In this document: positions 1 to 12,000 of the stretch, one piece after another
Layout: each line of letters opens with the position of its first letter
Numbering within the stretch: position 1 is the first letter of the stretch
Source: Atrichornis clamosus
Lineage: Eukaryota; Chordata; Aves; Passeriformes; Menuridae
Assembly: GCA_013400975.1 (NCBI GenBank)
Contig: WBMZ01012204.1
Coordinates: 62,001 to 126,000 of the forward strand
DNA length: 64,000 bases
Reading direction: 5' to 3'
Notes under the pieces: model-generated
What the model saw: only the letters and a program-made list of their open reading frames with translations
Database searches by the model: none
What the model was told of the DNA's origin: nothing
Made by a program: the position numbers and the translations under genes

Positions 1-3000
1 GTGATAGCATAGATCTTCTGCTTAAGGTTTCTTATATGTAAAGTATGAATATTAACTCCCTACCTAGTAAGAGTATAGCATAGAGCTTGTTAACCTTTCT
101 GAACACTAAGCATTAGCATCAGCTGGTCTTCTTGAGAGCCAGAATGAATGGGGAAAGAACAACCAGGCCACATTGACAGCTGCTGTCTTTATTAAAATGT
201 TCTCTGAGGCTCTCAGCCCTGGACACCACCCAACCCTGAAAGCTAGTGAAAAGATGATCCTAATGAAATCATTTTGTAATTCATTACCAATTTGTTCTGA
301 CAAGTGGAAAATACCTGCCCGAAGGTTGTTTCTCTTAAGTGCCCACGTTCCAGATTGTGTGGACTCTCCATTCTACATGCATGTCCTTGTGTGTTCTCTG
401 GGGGAGAACAAACTCTCTGTGGGGTTTTTTTTTAGTATCTCTGTATGATTAGCATTGGTCAAAAATTTGTCATGCATATTGCAATAACATTTCCTCTGAT
501 AATACATCAAGATTTTACTTCTATAAACAACATTCTCACATAGGAAATTTCCACCATTTAAAAGGAAAACAGTTAAAGGCAGTTAGGAGGGGTTTAATAC
601 TGTGCAGACGGCTACAGGCTCCTCCTACAGATAACACAGTTCTTATTAGCACAAGTAAAAATACATCTCCATGTGATTAATAACACTATCACTGACTAAC
701 ACACAAAATAGTTCACAGAAGTGGAGATTCAAATACATTTACCTTTGGTGTTAAAATAATCTCTGATTTAAAGTGCTTTGGCAGAAAACACAGTATTTCT
801 TTTTAAAAATCCATTTTTTATAATTATAATATTTTGGTTTTTAAACTTCAGCAAATATTCTAGTGTGATATTAATAGTTTCTGTAAGAAAAAGGGTTTAT
901 ATCAGAAAATCTTGGCTTTACCTCTATTTTTTTTAACTGACAATGAGGAAACGTCTTCTAAAGCAGAATATCATGCTCCCATTTAGTCATAGGTGAAAAA
1001 TAAAATCCTACTGACTTTTCTCAGGAACAAATTACACTATTTACTGTACTGTTAGCTATTTTATCTTTGCCACATTCCTAGGAAGAATCAAGACATTTGT
1101 CAGTCCCTGGGAATCAACTTCATATGATAACAAGTAAACACTTCTGTTTCCTTAAACAAATGAGAAGTTATGGGTCTGTGGGTGGAAAGACAATCTCACT
1201 CCCTTTTATAGCAAAGCAAGCCAAGCCATGCTTTAGCCTAATGTGATCACCCTGGATTCCCATTACTTTCAAACCCAATTAAAAGCAAATTGCAAGACGA
1301 TAGGATTAGCTGTATCAAATCACTTGATTTAAGAAACTGCTGTTTAAGAATCATGACAAATAGGATATATTTCAGGATAGCAATTTGTTACAGAAATAAG
1401 AAGAAACCTCATAGCACAAAATTCAGCTAAAAATCATCCATGACTAGTCCTGTAGAGGACTACCATAATAAATGATGAGACACAAATTAATTGTTTTAGG
1501 CTAGCATTCATGTAATAGTTAAGTACTTGGACAAATATGTGTTGACCTAAATTCAAAATGTGCTACTGCTGCTGCTTGCGATAACAAAACTCTCCATAAC
1601 AAACCTCTGCAATGCCAAAGGCTTATATTTTTCAGGAAGATAGCAACGCTGGCTTTGTGCTGCATGTCATTTTTATTCTGCATTTGTGCTGTTCAATGCT
1701 AGATTTCATATTTCTTTCTAAAAGAAAAATAGTCAGAAAAAAATAACTTTAAGAAATTTTTTAGCAATTGCATAAGAATGAAAGAGACATGAGAAGTCTG
1801 GGTCCTGGTAAAATCAGTGGGATTTTCAAATGCTAGTGATCAAAATGCTTGTATTCTCAAGAGACTTAAAATGTCAAGTAATATCAGCATGCTTTCTGAT
1901 TTTTAAGCTTTAGGCTACATTCTATTCCTACCTCCAAGCTTTTTCAAGCTTTTTTCCACAAACACAAGACTTTGGAGTACTTTTTTTTCCCTTTCCTTTA
2001 ATAAAAGCTGCAATTTTCCTGAAATCTCAAGACTCAGCATACTGAAACTTTAAGAAATACACTAAACAGCATCAATCTCATGATAAAATTGTAAGGTTTG
2101 GCAACACGGCATTTGTGGCACAAATGCATGGTTATTGGCAGGTTCACTTCCACCATTACAAGGTGTGATCTTGTGGAGCAAGTTTCTTTAGTATGATAAC
2201 ACCCCTTCTGAGCAGGAAGATTCCTGTTCTGTACTGGGACAGCTACAGATCTTGTCATCTAGAGAACCAAAACCGTCAGTGAATGTTTAGGATTGGACAG
2301 GGCTTAGTTAAAGTGAGCACTTCTGCTATGCCATGAGATTGCACTAATGAAGTTCAGTGCTATTTATTAGAGGCAGGGAGGAACAGCTTTAATTTCTGTT
2401 GTCAGACACACTGCAAAGGCATGCCTACATTGCTGGGTGACCATTAATATTGCACTAGAACTGGGAGCACAGTCTGTAAGCTCTCATAAACAGAAAATCT
2501 TTGATCCTTTTCTGGTGAATCCTCAGAAAATTCCTGTGAACTTTCAGACATAGAACAGAAATTACTGTAATTTTTATGTGCATGCTGTAAGTCTGAAGAC
2601 GTTTTATTAAATGTACTGGCAGCACAAAGCATCAGCTCTTGTGAGGTTCCTGCAATATGTGGACATAGATATCAAAAAACAGATAATTTTAAAAATTTGA
2701 TTAAGAAAGAACCCAAGAGATGTAAATTCCTTAGGCACAACTACTGGAAAGCATAATATCCAAGAAATTCAGTTAAAAATTCCCAGTGAAGCTCCTGCGA
2801 GCTTTTTCTGCTCAAATAAAACCTCTCAGTGAACCATCCTTAGCCTTCAAAGTCTCACATGCATAAATACTAAGCAACCATACATTCCAGGAGATTGTTT
2901 TGTCCTCAGTTTTAATTTTCTTTGGCCATAAACAATCTTGGCAACGTAGGGCTTTAAATCCCCCCAAAGTCATGCAGGCTTTGAAGAAAATATGATAATT

Positions 3001-6000
3001 CTCTGCTGAACAGGAAGTTTTGCTTTCAGTTCCCATGTGACTCTTTCTCTGCAGTTCAAGCAAAGTTTAGGGAAGATCTTGTGCCAGTCGCATACACTTT
3101 CCAGGGTGTCAGAAAGGTAATATGAAGTACTGAAAGAACCATACAAAATACTGATTTCCCTCCAAATGACTAAAGCCATCAACACATGGTTTAGTTTAGC
3201 TTTGAAAGCAATGTTGTTAGAAAGATTCTAACAAAGTATTTGTTTTCTCTAACACAAAGACTGAAAATTATCATCCCTTCAAAGTTAGCATGTACTTTAC
3301 ATTCTCTTCTTGCTATTTATGCTCATTTTACATAAAGAAATAGGAAATATAATTTTTAAAAAATAGTTTGATCTATATTATACTCTTCTGGCACTACAGT
3401 CAAAATCTTACACTAACTTGGCAAAACTCAGTTCTGTCACAAGCAATTAGGACTTGGTAGGCATTCAGGAAGCAATGCGTCCTTGCACAGGGATTCTCCC
3501 TGATATCTACACTAGGCAGGCAGTCTGTTTTCCTGCATATCCTTGGAAACCATAGTTTCTCACAGTTATAACTTCAGGGCATAAATGTTTCATGAGGACA
3601 ATCATGGAATATCAGGCTCTGATTCTGTCTACTTGATCAATCAATACATTTTTCAGGATGCAGTGCTTGCGGTTCAGACCCAATCTGTGAAGTTAATTTT
3701 TAAAGACATAGTACTGCTTACGTAAGAGAACTAAATATTACATTTCCATCGTAAGTGAGATCCTTGGCGCCTCCAATGACTGGAGAGAATATTGCAATGT
3801 ATTCCTTAAACTCGGACTCCACTCTCTCAGCTCCTTTCGGGCATCATCTCAGGAGATCTTGTTAGTTGTTGCTCATGCAATAGGTTTACTTTCTTTGTAA
3901 GAAGAATAGCTATGCAACCAAAAGTTAAAATTTTCTACACAAAACCATGATCAGATACTTGGGTCACCCCACCTGCTGCTCTTGTAATCTGGTTTTCATT
4001 ACCACTCTGGATCTATGTGCACACTCAACTTATCTGGAAAACAGAAGTTGTAAGTTTTTTAACTGAACAGGGGAAAAAAGAAAAAAAGAAGATGCGTCCA
4101 AACTTAGTGAATTTTTTTTACAAACACCACTTCTCTATGACTCAGTTTTCTGATCTGTATGACATTTACATAAATATTTACCCAAATCACCAGGGATTGT
4201 GACTCTTCATGAATCATTGTGTAACACTTTGTAATCCTTGAATGAAATGCAGCACACTCATTCAGAGTATGGATCTAATTCATGGGAGAAGATAAATGAA
4301 AAGAATAATTAAGAAAAAAACACATCACCTTTTCCTTGTTCAAAACTGGTTTAATTTTTTTCTCTTACAAATGCCAGTCTTTCATTTTTACACAGACACC
4401 ATATGGTTGGTACATATCTTGATGATGATTATGACACAGTTTGAGCACATTCAAGTTTGTTTACTTTTACTAAGAGAAAAAAGCAGGTATTTCTAGCATA
4501 TAGTATTCGAAATCCATGTCTACATCACTTTGTTTTACTCTTTCTATATAGAAATACCAATCAGAATAATTTAAATTAAAATATTATAACATTAAATACA
4601 CATAACTCATACATAGACAAAGTCCTTTCTGGCAAAGTTCTTTGCTTCAAGAAATGGGTAAACTAAATGAGCATACTGGCTGCTTCACTTAGCTGTCATC
4701 TCTCTAAAGGCTCTATGAGTAAGCCTGATACACTTCATGTCTCACATTACCATCATCTACATGCTTCTTTTAGTGTCTCTCGTGTTAAACTTTATGGCAT
4801 CTTCAGCCAAAGCAATACAAGTGAGGTGAAGTGTGTGACTCAAAATGAACAAACTAACTAGGAGGTTGTTTTAAAAAATTGTTGTGGAGCTTGTGTGCAC
4901 ACTGCTCTAGTTGCTATAGTATCAGTGCATGAGAGCCATATAATTCACCATTGCAGGACAAGCTGTATTTGTCCTAAGCTAGGCTCAAAGAATTGCCAGC
5001 TGTTCAAAATTTCAAAGTAGAATGTAGATTTGAAATAAATGCTCAGACATAGCAATAAAACAGTTTTTAATGTGGGGTACCAGATTTTTAAGCAACAAAA
5101 CTGTAGAAGGTAGAGACTGGAAATACATTTTTTCACCCTATCCTTCACTGCAGCAGAATGGTTGTTTATAACCAATTTTTATAATGTTCTGCAGCTCAAT
5201 TGATCATGTGATCCATGTGTGCAGAGTGGTGACAAACTGTGCTCAGCAAGTATCCTCCCTTCTGCACCTTAACCTGAACATCCCACTCACCTCGACCATA
5301 TAACCCCTTCCAGAAGGTGTTTGCTTGATGAGGTCCTACACTGAAAGTAATCTGAGCTTGAGTATTTTGTGAACAAGAGCTGTAGTTCAGACTCACTAAT
5401 GACAGCAGTCTTTTGTCACCTGCTTGCTACTGACTTTGGAAAGGCTCCATTTCACCACATACTAGTGTTTGGTCATTTCTTATAGAGGCCTAACACCAAC
5501 ATCCCATACAGTTTCATTAAAACATGTGAGTTTTCAAATGACAGGAGGTGAGATGCCTCTTCCTGTGAAGCAAGCCCAAATAGCTGTTTAAACTGAAACC
5601 TTACTCCATGTGCTCCAGTAGGTCAGGGTACTAGGAGAAAGGTATAACCTGCTTAATGCAAAGCTTTCCTCCACAAGCAAAAGTGTCTAATCATCTCAGT
5701 CAAAGTAATAAAGAAAAATAGCAACTGGTCTTGCAGTACTTAATTCACTATTGTTCCTTTGATATCACAAGTCTTATTATACTTTGAAGTATGCCTCCAT
5801 TACAGCAATTTTCTTCTAAATACACAGCAATGTCACCAGTTGCCTTATATACTGTGGTCTCTTAAATCACGTTTGGGTTAATAGAGTCAGAAGATCAAAT
5901 GCTAAGTAATAAAAAATAAAAACTTTCTGTTGATCCATAGGTCTCTGGAAAATGGCTGTCAGACTGAAGGCAAGGGTGTGGTTTATGACCTGATAACCCA

Positions 6001-8600
6001 CAGCTGACAAGGACCCCCTCAGAAGAGACTGGTGAAGAAGATTGAGAACAGCCTGAGAAGCTTTTCATTTATGGAGAGAGTATCCTGTCTTATGTTGAGT
6101 AAAAATTGGGAGACATTAATAATCTGGACTACAGATTTTGAAATCTGAGGTAAGAAAATTTCTTATGTAAATATAGAGAGTTTTCTTATTCTTTCCTTAT
6201 ATTTTCTTACTATAACTTTTTAAGATTATTCGAGGAGTTCTAGGATTGTTAGGTAAAATATATTCTTTCTCTTGTCTGTTTTAGGTTAAAAAATAAAAGT
6301 GTAAAGTATTTCTGCCACTACTGTTTTGTCAAAAAATGAAGAATGTTACTTGTTTAAAAGGAAATAAAATAATAGTACAAAAACATTAACTAAAATATAA
6401 CTCCTTATTGTGCATTTAATAATTCTTGGGTGGCACACTGTCTGAAAAATGTCCTGGGTGATGTCAAAATAGTTAGGTTCTTCACAAGGGCACAACACAT
6501 GTCCTCATTATCAATTTTGTCTTTATCAGTAATTTCTGTAACAGTAAGAGCTTCTATCCAAAATAATAAGGGACTTGGGCTTTTGATTTTTCACCAATAT
6601 ATGAGTGAGGTATGTTGCTATCTGGTTATTTTGCTTCTTCTGTCACCTTCTTTCCAATGCTAAATTAATCATGCAGGTGACCTTGCTGGTTTTTATTAAG
6701 CACAGCAGGCTGTATGAGCTATTGCTGGAAAAGTGTGACATTGCTCAACTACTGGAGTCCTACATCTATTTTTTCTAATATGGCTTCACTGCCACCTCTA
6801 AGTACAGGCTGTATTTCTGCTGTCATGCACAATTTCTTTCATTTGCCACAAATTAAAAATAATTGTGCCATTAGAAGGAAAGTATAGCATAATAAAATAT
6901 TCTGTAACTGCTTGTAAACGAAAGACCTAGCAGCTTTTTATAAAATGCTGGTGTGCCTCAACTTTCCATGAAACAGTGACACTGAACATGGGAGTCATAG
7001 TAACCTGGGTAGCTTCTATCCCAATATATTGAGTGAATGGATACGTCAAACTGAAATTTGATAAGAAGGGTCTCAAAAAAATCCAGTCAAGTCTGAAATG
7101 GCACTTTATGACTACAGTACATACAGCTATGTAGCACTACATGATTCCACAGAGTGGGCAGGAGGCCATCTGAAAACTCCAGGCGTGTTGGTCTGATCCC
7201 CTACATTTGCCATAACAGTAAAGGAATAAGTCAATAAGGCTTTCCATCTAATACTGTGAATTCCTCAATATTTGTGAACAAGAGCATGTCATCTGGGAAG
7301 GTAAGGCTACTGCTGTAGCAAGGATCTGTCTTTTCATGCTCATGATTTATCTTGCATAATTATGAATGAATTGTCTTACAAACCTCTCTTCCTAGATTTA
7401 TTTTGGGAAGTGTAACTGAACTTTGCTCCTGAAGTCCCTGAAGAGTTCCCCAATACTGGGTTTACTCTGTTCAGAGATCTATGGACCTGCAGTGGCTCCT
7501 CTGGCCTGGTGTTAGAGAAGTTTCTGACAGGCACAGGACCTGACAGCAAGGATCTGATATGTTGGGGGTGGAAATCATTGTGATATTTTAATTAGAAACA
7601 CTGCTGTAATGCAGGAGACAGGAGAAAGAACCGCTTTTCTAGTTGCGTTGATGCATGGAATTAAGCTTGAAAGATTACTTCAATGTGCAAAACATGATGC
7701 AAATAAGAGGTGAGGCAGTAAAGCTGTAGTCTGATGCTGACTATTTAGTTGTTCCGTTGAGCATCAGTCCTTGTTTGCTGATGGACCACACAGCTGTAGT
7801 GGATATGCTGGGACCTCCTCTCTCCCTGCCACCCCATCAGCTCTGCAGATCTCAGCATCTGCCAGCCAGATGCATCAGGCATGCTGATGGCAAGTGGAAG
7901 AGGGATCACATTGCTTTAGCTAGGAGCAGATTTAAATACCAGTCTGCTTTGCCTTAAGACATTAACAGTGTTTCCTAGTCATTAAGTGTTGAACACAATG
8001 ACCCTGGTGTTTTCACTATACTTCTTGAATATGACAGTTGATTATGGAATCAAAATGACTGAAAAAGGAGATTCGGAAGAAATTAAACCATGTCCCTGAA
8101 ACAGGCATGCAGAAAGCTATTTTCAAGTTAGGCATGGAAAACACTTAGAAAAATAGGTTAATTAGCATCTTCAAAAGACTTCTGAAAACCGGAGACTATT
8201 GGACAATGTTGGGATGCCAGTGTGGCCTGACAACCTGCTTACAGCTTCAAAGGAACATCTGGACAGATGCATGCAGCAGTAAGGATGAATGAAATACAGA
8301 CTATTTGCCTGCTGGCAGTAGATACAGCACTGGGCATCTTTAAATGATTCTGTGGATGCTTCAGACAACAGTTGTTATTCCCTTAGAGGTAACAGCCATA
8401 TAAATAAACTGACATGCCTATGATCCTGATTAGCTTTAAATTTTGAAGATCAAAAGCCTTCAGGATATTCTGATGGGGAAGAAAGGACACTGAGCTGCCT
8501 GACAGGTCGGTGGGATAGGATATGGAGGGAGGATAGTGGCTTGCTGAGTACTACTCTAGCTAGCCGGGACCTTAACACCTTGGAGATGTTCCCTGCTTTG
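1..8600. other. Upstream AT-rich sequence, no confirmed gene
   Basis: Mostly unique-looking AT-rich DNA without CR1 copies that I can recognise. A few - strand segments with splice-like ends and open frames (2444-2649, 3722-3833, 5291-5419) and one + strand exon-like block (5941-6149) are described as findings, not annotated as genes. The mammalian upstream neighbour ALKBH8 is not recognisable here. Confidence 0.6.
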
Positions 8601-8733
8601 CTGTAGGACCTTAACTATACCACTGTGGCTGGTCTCCCCTGAAGTGCAGACAGGTATCGCCTTTCCTCGGCAAGCGTGGGGAGAACAAGGGGAAGCAGGT
8701 CTCGAAGTCGAGGGATGAGAGGTGCATCCTGCA

Positions 8734-8815
8734 CCGGGGACCGGTGGCAGGCGGCGCGCAAGGAGGCAACGCTCGCGTGGGCGCTCCCTACGCGCCGCCT
8801 GCCATCGGTCCCCGG
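8734..8815. repeat. 25-bp inverted repeat (hairpin) in the CpG island
   Basis: Arms 8734-8758 and 8791-8815 are reverse complements at 24 of 25 positions. The one mismatch is G opposite T, a G-U wobble in + strand RNA, so the stem could pair fully. The loop is 32 nt and can partly extend the stem. Two smaller inverted repeats sit just upstream: ctcga-ag-tcgag at 8701-8712 and ggtgca-tcc-tgcacc at 8721-8735. Role unknown. Confidence 0.85.
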
Positions 8816-8959
8816 CCCCTTCCCCTCCCTGCGGGGCGGGCTCGGGCCCCGCCGCAGCCTCCCCCCGCTGTCGCCGGTAGGCGGTACCGCCACCCGCCTT
8901 CCTCCGACTCCTCCTCCTCCTCACCTTCGCCGGGCGCCGCGCCGGGTGACCCAGATCGC

Positions 8960-9052
8960 GTCGGCGGCGGCAGCTCCGTGTCCCTCCCGGCGAGGAAGGA
9001 CGGCTCGGGACGGCGGCTGCGTTGCGCCGCGGGGATGGAGAGGCGCGGAGCG
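8960..9052 (+). other. ELMOD1: ELMOD1 exon 1, 5' untranslated (5' edge uncertain)
   Basis: The 3' edge is set by a strong donor, gagcg|gtgagtgc, with GT at 9053-9054. The 5' edge is arbitrary because the transcription start is unknown. Joining it to the next exon at 24412 creates a 7-codon upstream ORF (ATG at 9035), ending two codons into exon 2. Support is position in the CpG island plus the donor; no transcript data are available. Confidence 0.5.
9035..9052 (+). promoter_or_regulatory. Candidate upstream ORF in the ELMOD1 leader (first 6 codons)
   Basis: ATG at 9035 has G at -3 and G at +4, a strong start context. It reads MERRGA to the donor, then H and a stop if exon 1 is spliced to 24412. 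It would end before the main start at 24490 in the same mRNA and could dampen ELMOD1 translation. It depends on the exon 1-exon 2 junction being right and on transcription starting upstream of 9035. Confidence 0.35.
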
Positions 9053-12000
9053 GTGAGTGCGTGGCGGCGGCGGGCCCCGCCGGCGGCCCCGCGGGTCGCT
9101 TAGCGACGGGAGGCGGCTCCGGGCATCTCATCGCAGCTCCCTGCACCGCTTCCCTCCCCCGTTCACCGCCCGCCGGTGGGAGCGAAGTTTTGCCCCTTTG
9201 AATGCGGGACGCTTCATGGGAAGACCTTGAGGCTTAAGGAAATTTGGAGACGCTGAGTGGTTTGCGTATTTGGGGTATTTTTAGTTGATTTAAAAAAAAA
9301 CCCCAAACTAATTTATTTTTTTTCTAATGGCCCCATCCTTTGTAATTGCACAGGAGAAGGCTGGCACTGGGCGGTCACCAGGCGCACGGCTCTGCGGCTC
9401 CGCAGTGGGCTCCGCGCCCTGCCCTGCCCCGCAGCCCGCCCTGCGCGGGGCCGCTGGCCTGGCCTGCCCCGCCGCACCTGCCCTGCGGTCTGAGCACCTC
9501 AGTTACACCAACACGTGCACACGATAGTGATGACTTTTTTTTTTCATGGCGGTCTCTTCTTCCCTGCCTCCCCTTCATCCCCCCACATGGTCATTTCGTA
9601 TTGAAGTTACTCTTGCTCCGAGTTTACTCCAGGATTGTCTATAGTCATTGATGTTTCCCTTTGTCCTCACCGTTTCTGCTTTTCTTACAATTTCCTTTAA
9701 AATGGCTAAAAGAGAGTAGGGAAAGTACATGTCAGAATGGGGGCGGTGGGGGGGAGGGAAGAACAACACCTTTGTCCCAATTCAGTCAACTCAACAGTCA
9801 GATCATAACAAGCGGATTTTTTTGTGACAAAGGCATTGAAACAAAGAAGCCATTTTAGAAACAGAAATTTATTTTGTGACTGGAATGCTTTAGTAAATCC
9901 AGGTTATAATTCTTTTCTCTTCTGCTCCCCCCTGCCCCCCTTCCCCATTCCCCACTATTCCAATTTATCCTAAAATGAAATAGAATAGAAGAAATAGCAT
10001 CTCTAAAATCCTACATCATCCTATGCACTACAACAAGCTTACTGATTGCCTTCTGTTTCAAACGATTCATTGCGCATTTTTAAAGAATGTTATTTTGTAC
10101 TGGTAGATTAATGAATAGTTGAATCAGTTGAGTGTGCTTGTGATAAGAACATCTCATCTCCCCAAGAGCAGAACAGCAAAAGACTCATTATGTGTACTAA
10201 TTTGGTAGGTGTTTCATACTTATATCTATTTAGCAAAGTGCAGATTTAGATGAGACTTACTGATTCTTAGGTGAGCCTGCTTTCTCTGACTGTCTCAAAA
10301 AATGTGGGCCACTGCATTGCCAAGCTGAACAGGTGGAGTTACATCTAGAAATATCATTTTACTTGTTCATTTCTCATAATCTGCATCTTATTTTAAGCAG
10401 TATTTCAACTAAAACTGATGCAAAATGACATTACTGTAGCAATTGACTTATCATCAAGGCTAATAAAAGCTTGGAGACAGGAAGCCTATGATTTAAAGGA
10501 GTGAAATCATATGATAGCATCAGATGTTGTATGTATCACTGTAAACAGAAAATGGATAGAAGATAATTCCAGGAAAGCACCAAACAATGGAAAACCCGGG
10601 CAACAGAATGCATTTGTTAACTTTCCTCCTGGTTCATTGATACACAGTAAAACATGTTTTGCTAGTGTAAAAACCTGCTATGGCTGAGCATATGACCAAA
10701 GTGTCTGTGAATCCTTTGCGTGCTCAGCTCTTGAGACTGGGCTTTATTAACCATGGGACAGCATCACATTAGCTGTACTGATATGTGTGAACCCAAGAAT
10801 TTCCTGTAATCAAACACCTTCCTGTCTCTTCTGACAGGGAAGTGCAGACCCTTGATCTAAGCTATACTTAAAGGGAAGCTTCAGGGCTATGTTGCATTAA
10901 GTAGTTATTTTGTTATCTATCATCTTTCCTACACAAACAGACTTGCTGCTGGCTGCAGTGAAAATGCTGTTGCAGAAATGCTAGCATATATAGTAGGGCT
11001 CCAGACTGCTGCTAGTATTTAAATAATCTTGTATTTTGAAGTTGTGCGAAGAACTTGTACTTGCAGTTAAGATGATCAGCTGTAAACCAATTTAAACAGA
11101 AATTATGTTCACTTGTACAATCAGGGCATTATAACTATACAGATCTAGGCAAGCTTTATTTTTCCCAAGGGGTCATTTGAACTATTAGCAGAAAATTTCA
11201 AGAAGAACAATCTTGGGTTGCCTGGAGATCAAATCTTGTTATCTTGTTGGATTTAATGCCCTCTGGCTCATGAGACTACATTTTTTTTTTTAATATGAAC
11301 ATCTGCTCAGTTTTCTTGATTGGAAAACTTCTTTTATTTGACATTACTTTTAAATCCTTTACTTGGTAATGCAGGGCAAAGGACTGCATGAAATATGTTA
11401 CTCTCCTTGAATGCAAGCTTTGGGAAGGAGGCATGAAAAGTAAACTCTAGCATAGGGCTTACTGGAATACTGAGAAGGAAGCCAGGTGGTGAGATTCCAA
11501 ACAGGAAAGAAGGACAAAGTAAGGAAAAATAAAATGAAAAATGATACTGATGTAAAGAAATGTGGAGAATGTTTGTGGTAGTGCAGGACTATGGCTAGGG
11601 TTCAGGCTTAGCATCCTCAGCATCCATCTAACATGATACAAGCTCAGTCATCTAACTGAGCTCAAGTGCTGAGCTGTGCTGTACCGCAGGATTTGCCAAG
11701 CCTGAGCCGGAGGTGGAAATTCTGCTTGTTCCTGCCAGGCAGTGGAAAGGGAAGTATGACAGCAGAAGCTGTGGGAGCAGTTTCCCGAGTCACTTCTAAG
11801 TGGTGCGTGGGACTGCGTGAGCACTCCTTTTCAAGGCAAAACAAGCATTTTGATGACAAACGGACCTGTCTGACTTTGCCTTGAGACAAATATTTACACT
11901 AGTGATTTGGCCTGCATCTGGCTTATGTATCTGACACATTCTCTGAAGACCTTCTCCGGTTGCCTTGCAGTGGTTCAGATCTCAGAGCAGTCTTGCTACA

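Larger units (their letters stand above)
8640..9190 (+). promoter_or_regulatory. ELMOD1: CpG-island promoter of ELMOD1
   Basis: This stretch is sharply GC- and CpG-rich against an AT-rich background. It contains GC boxes such as gcggggcggg at 8831-8840 and no TATA box in a sensible place, as expected for a broad CpG-island promoter. It ends around a strong splice donor at 9053. GC-rich sequence resumes at about 9360-9495 inside intron 1, with repeated ccctgcc units. The exact transcription start cannot be read from sequence. The island could also drive divergent - strand transcription. Confidence 0.75.

Noticed and set aside
5510..5562. - strand exon-like segment with a good cttcacag acceptor
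   Set aside because: Its only open frame ends in a phase that gives a stop when joined to the segment at 5419, so it does not fit the candidate gene.
8556..9146. 196-codon - strand open frame across the CpG island, with + strand frames of 119-126 codons
   Set aside because: Composition is Pro/Arg/Ala/Gly-rich as expected when GC-rich promoter DNA is translated; stops are rare in such sequence and no domain is visible.
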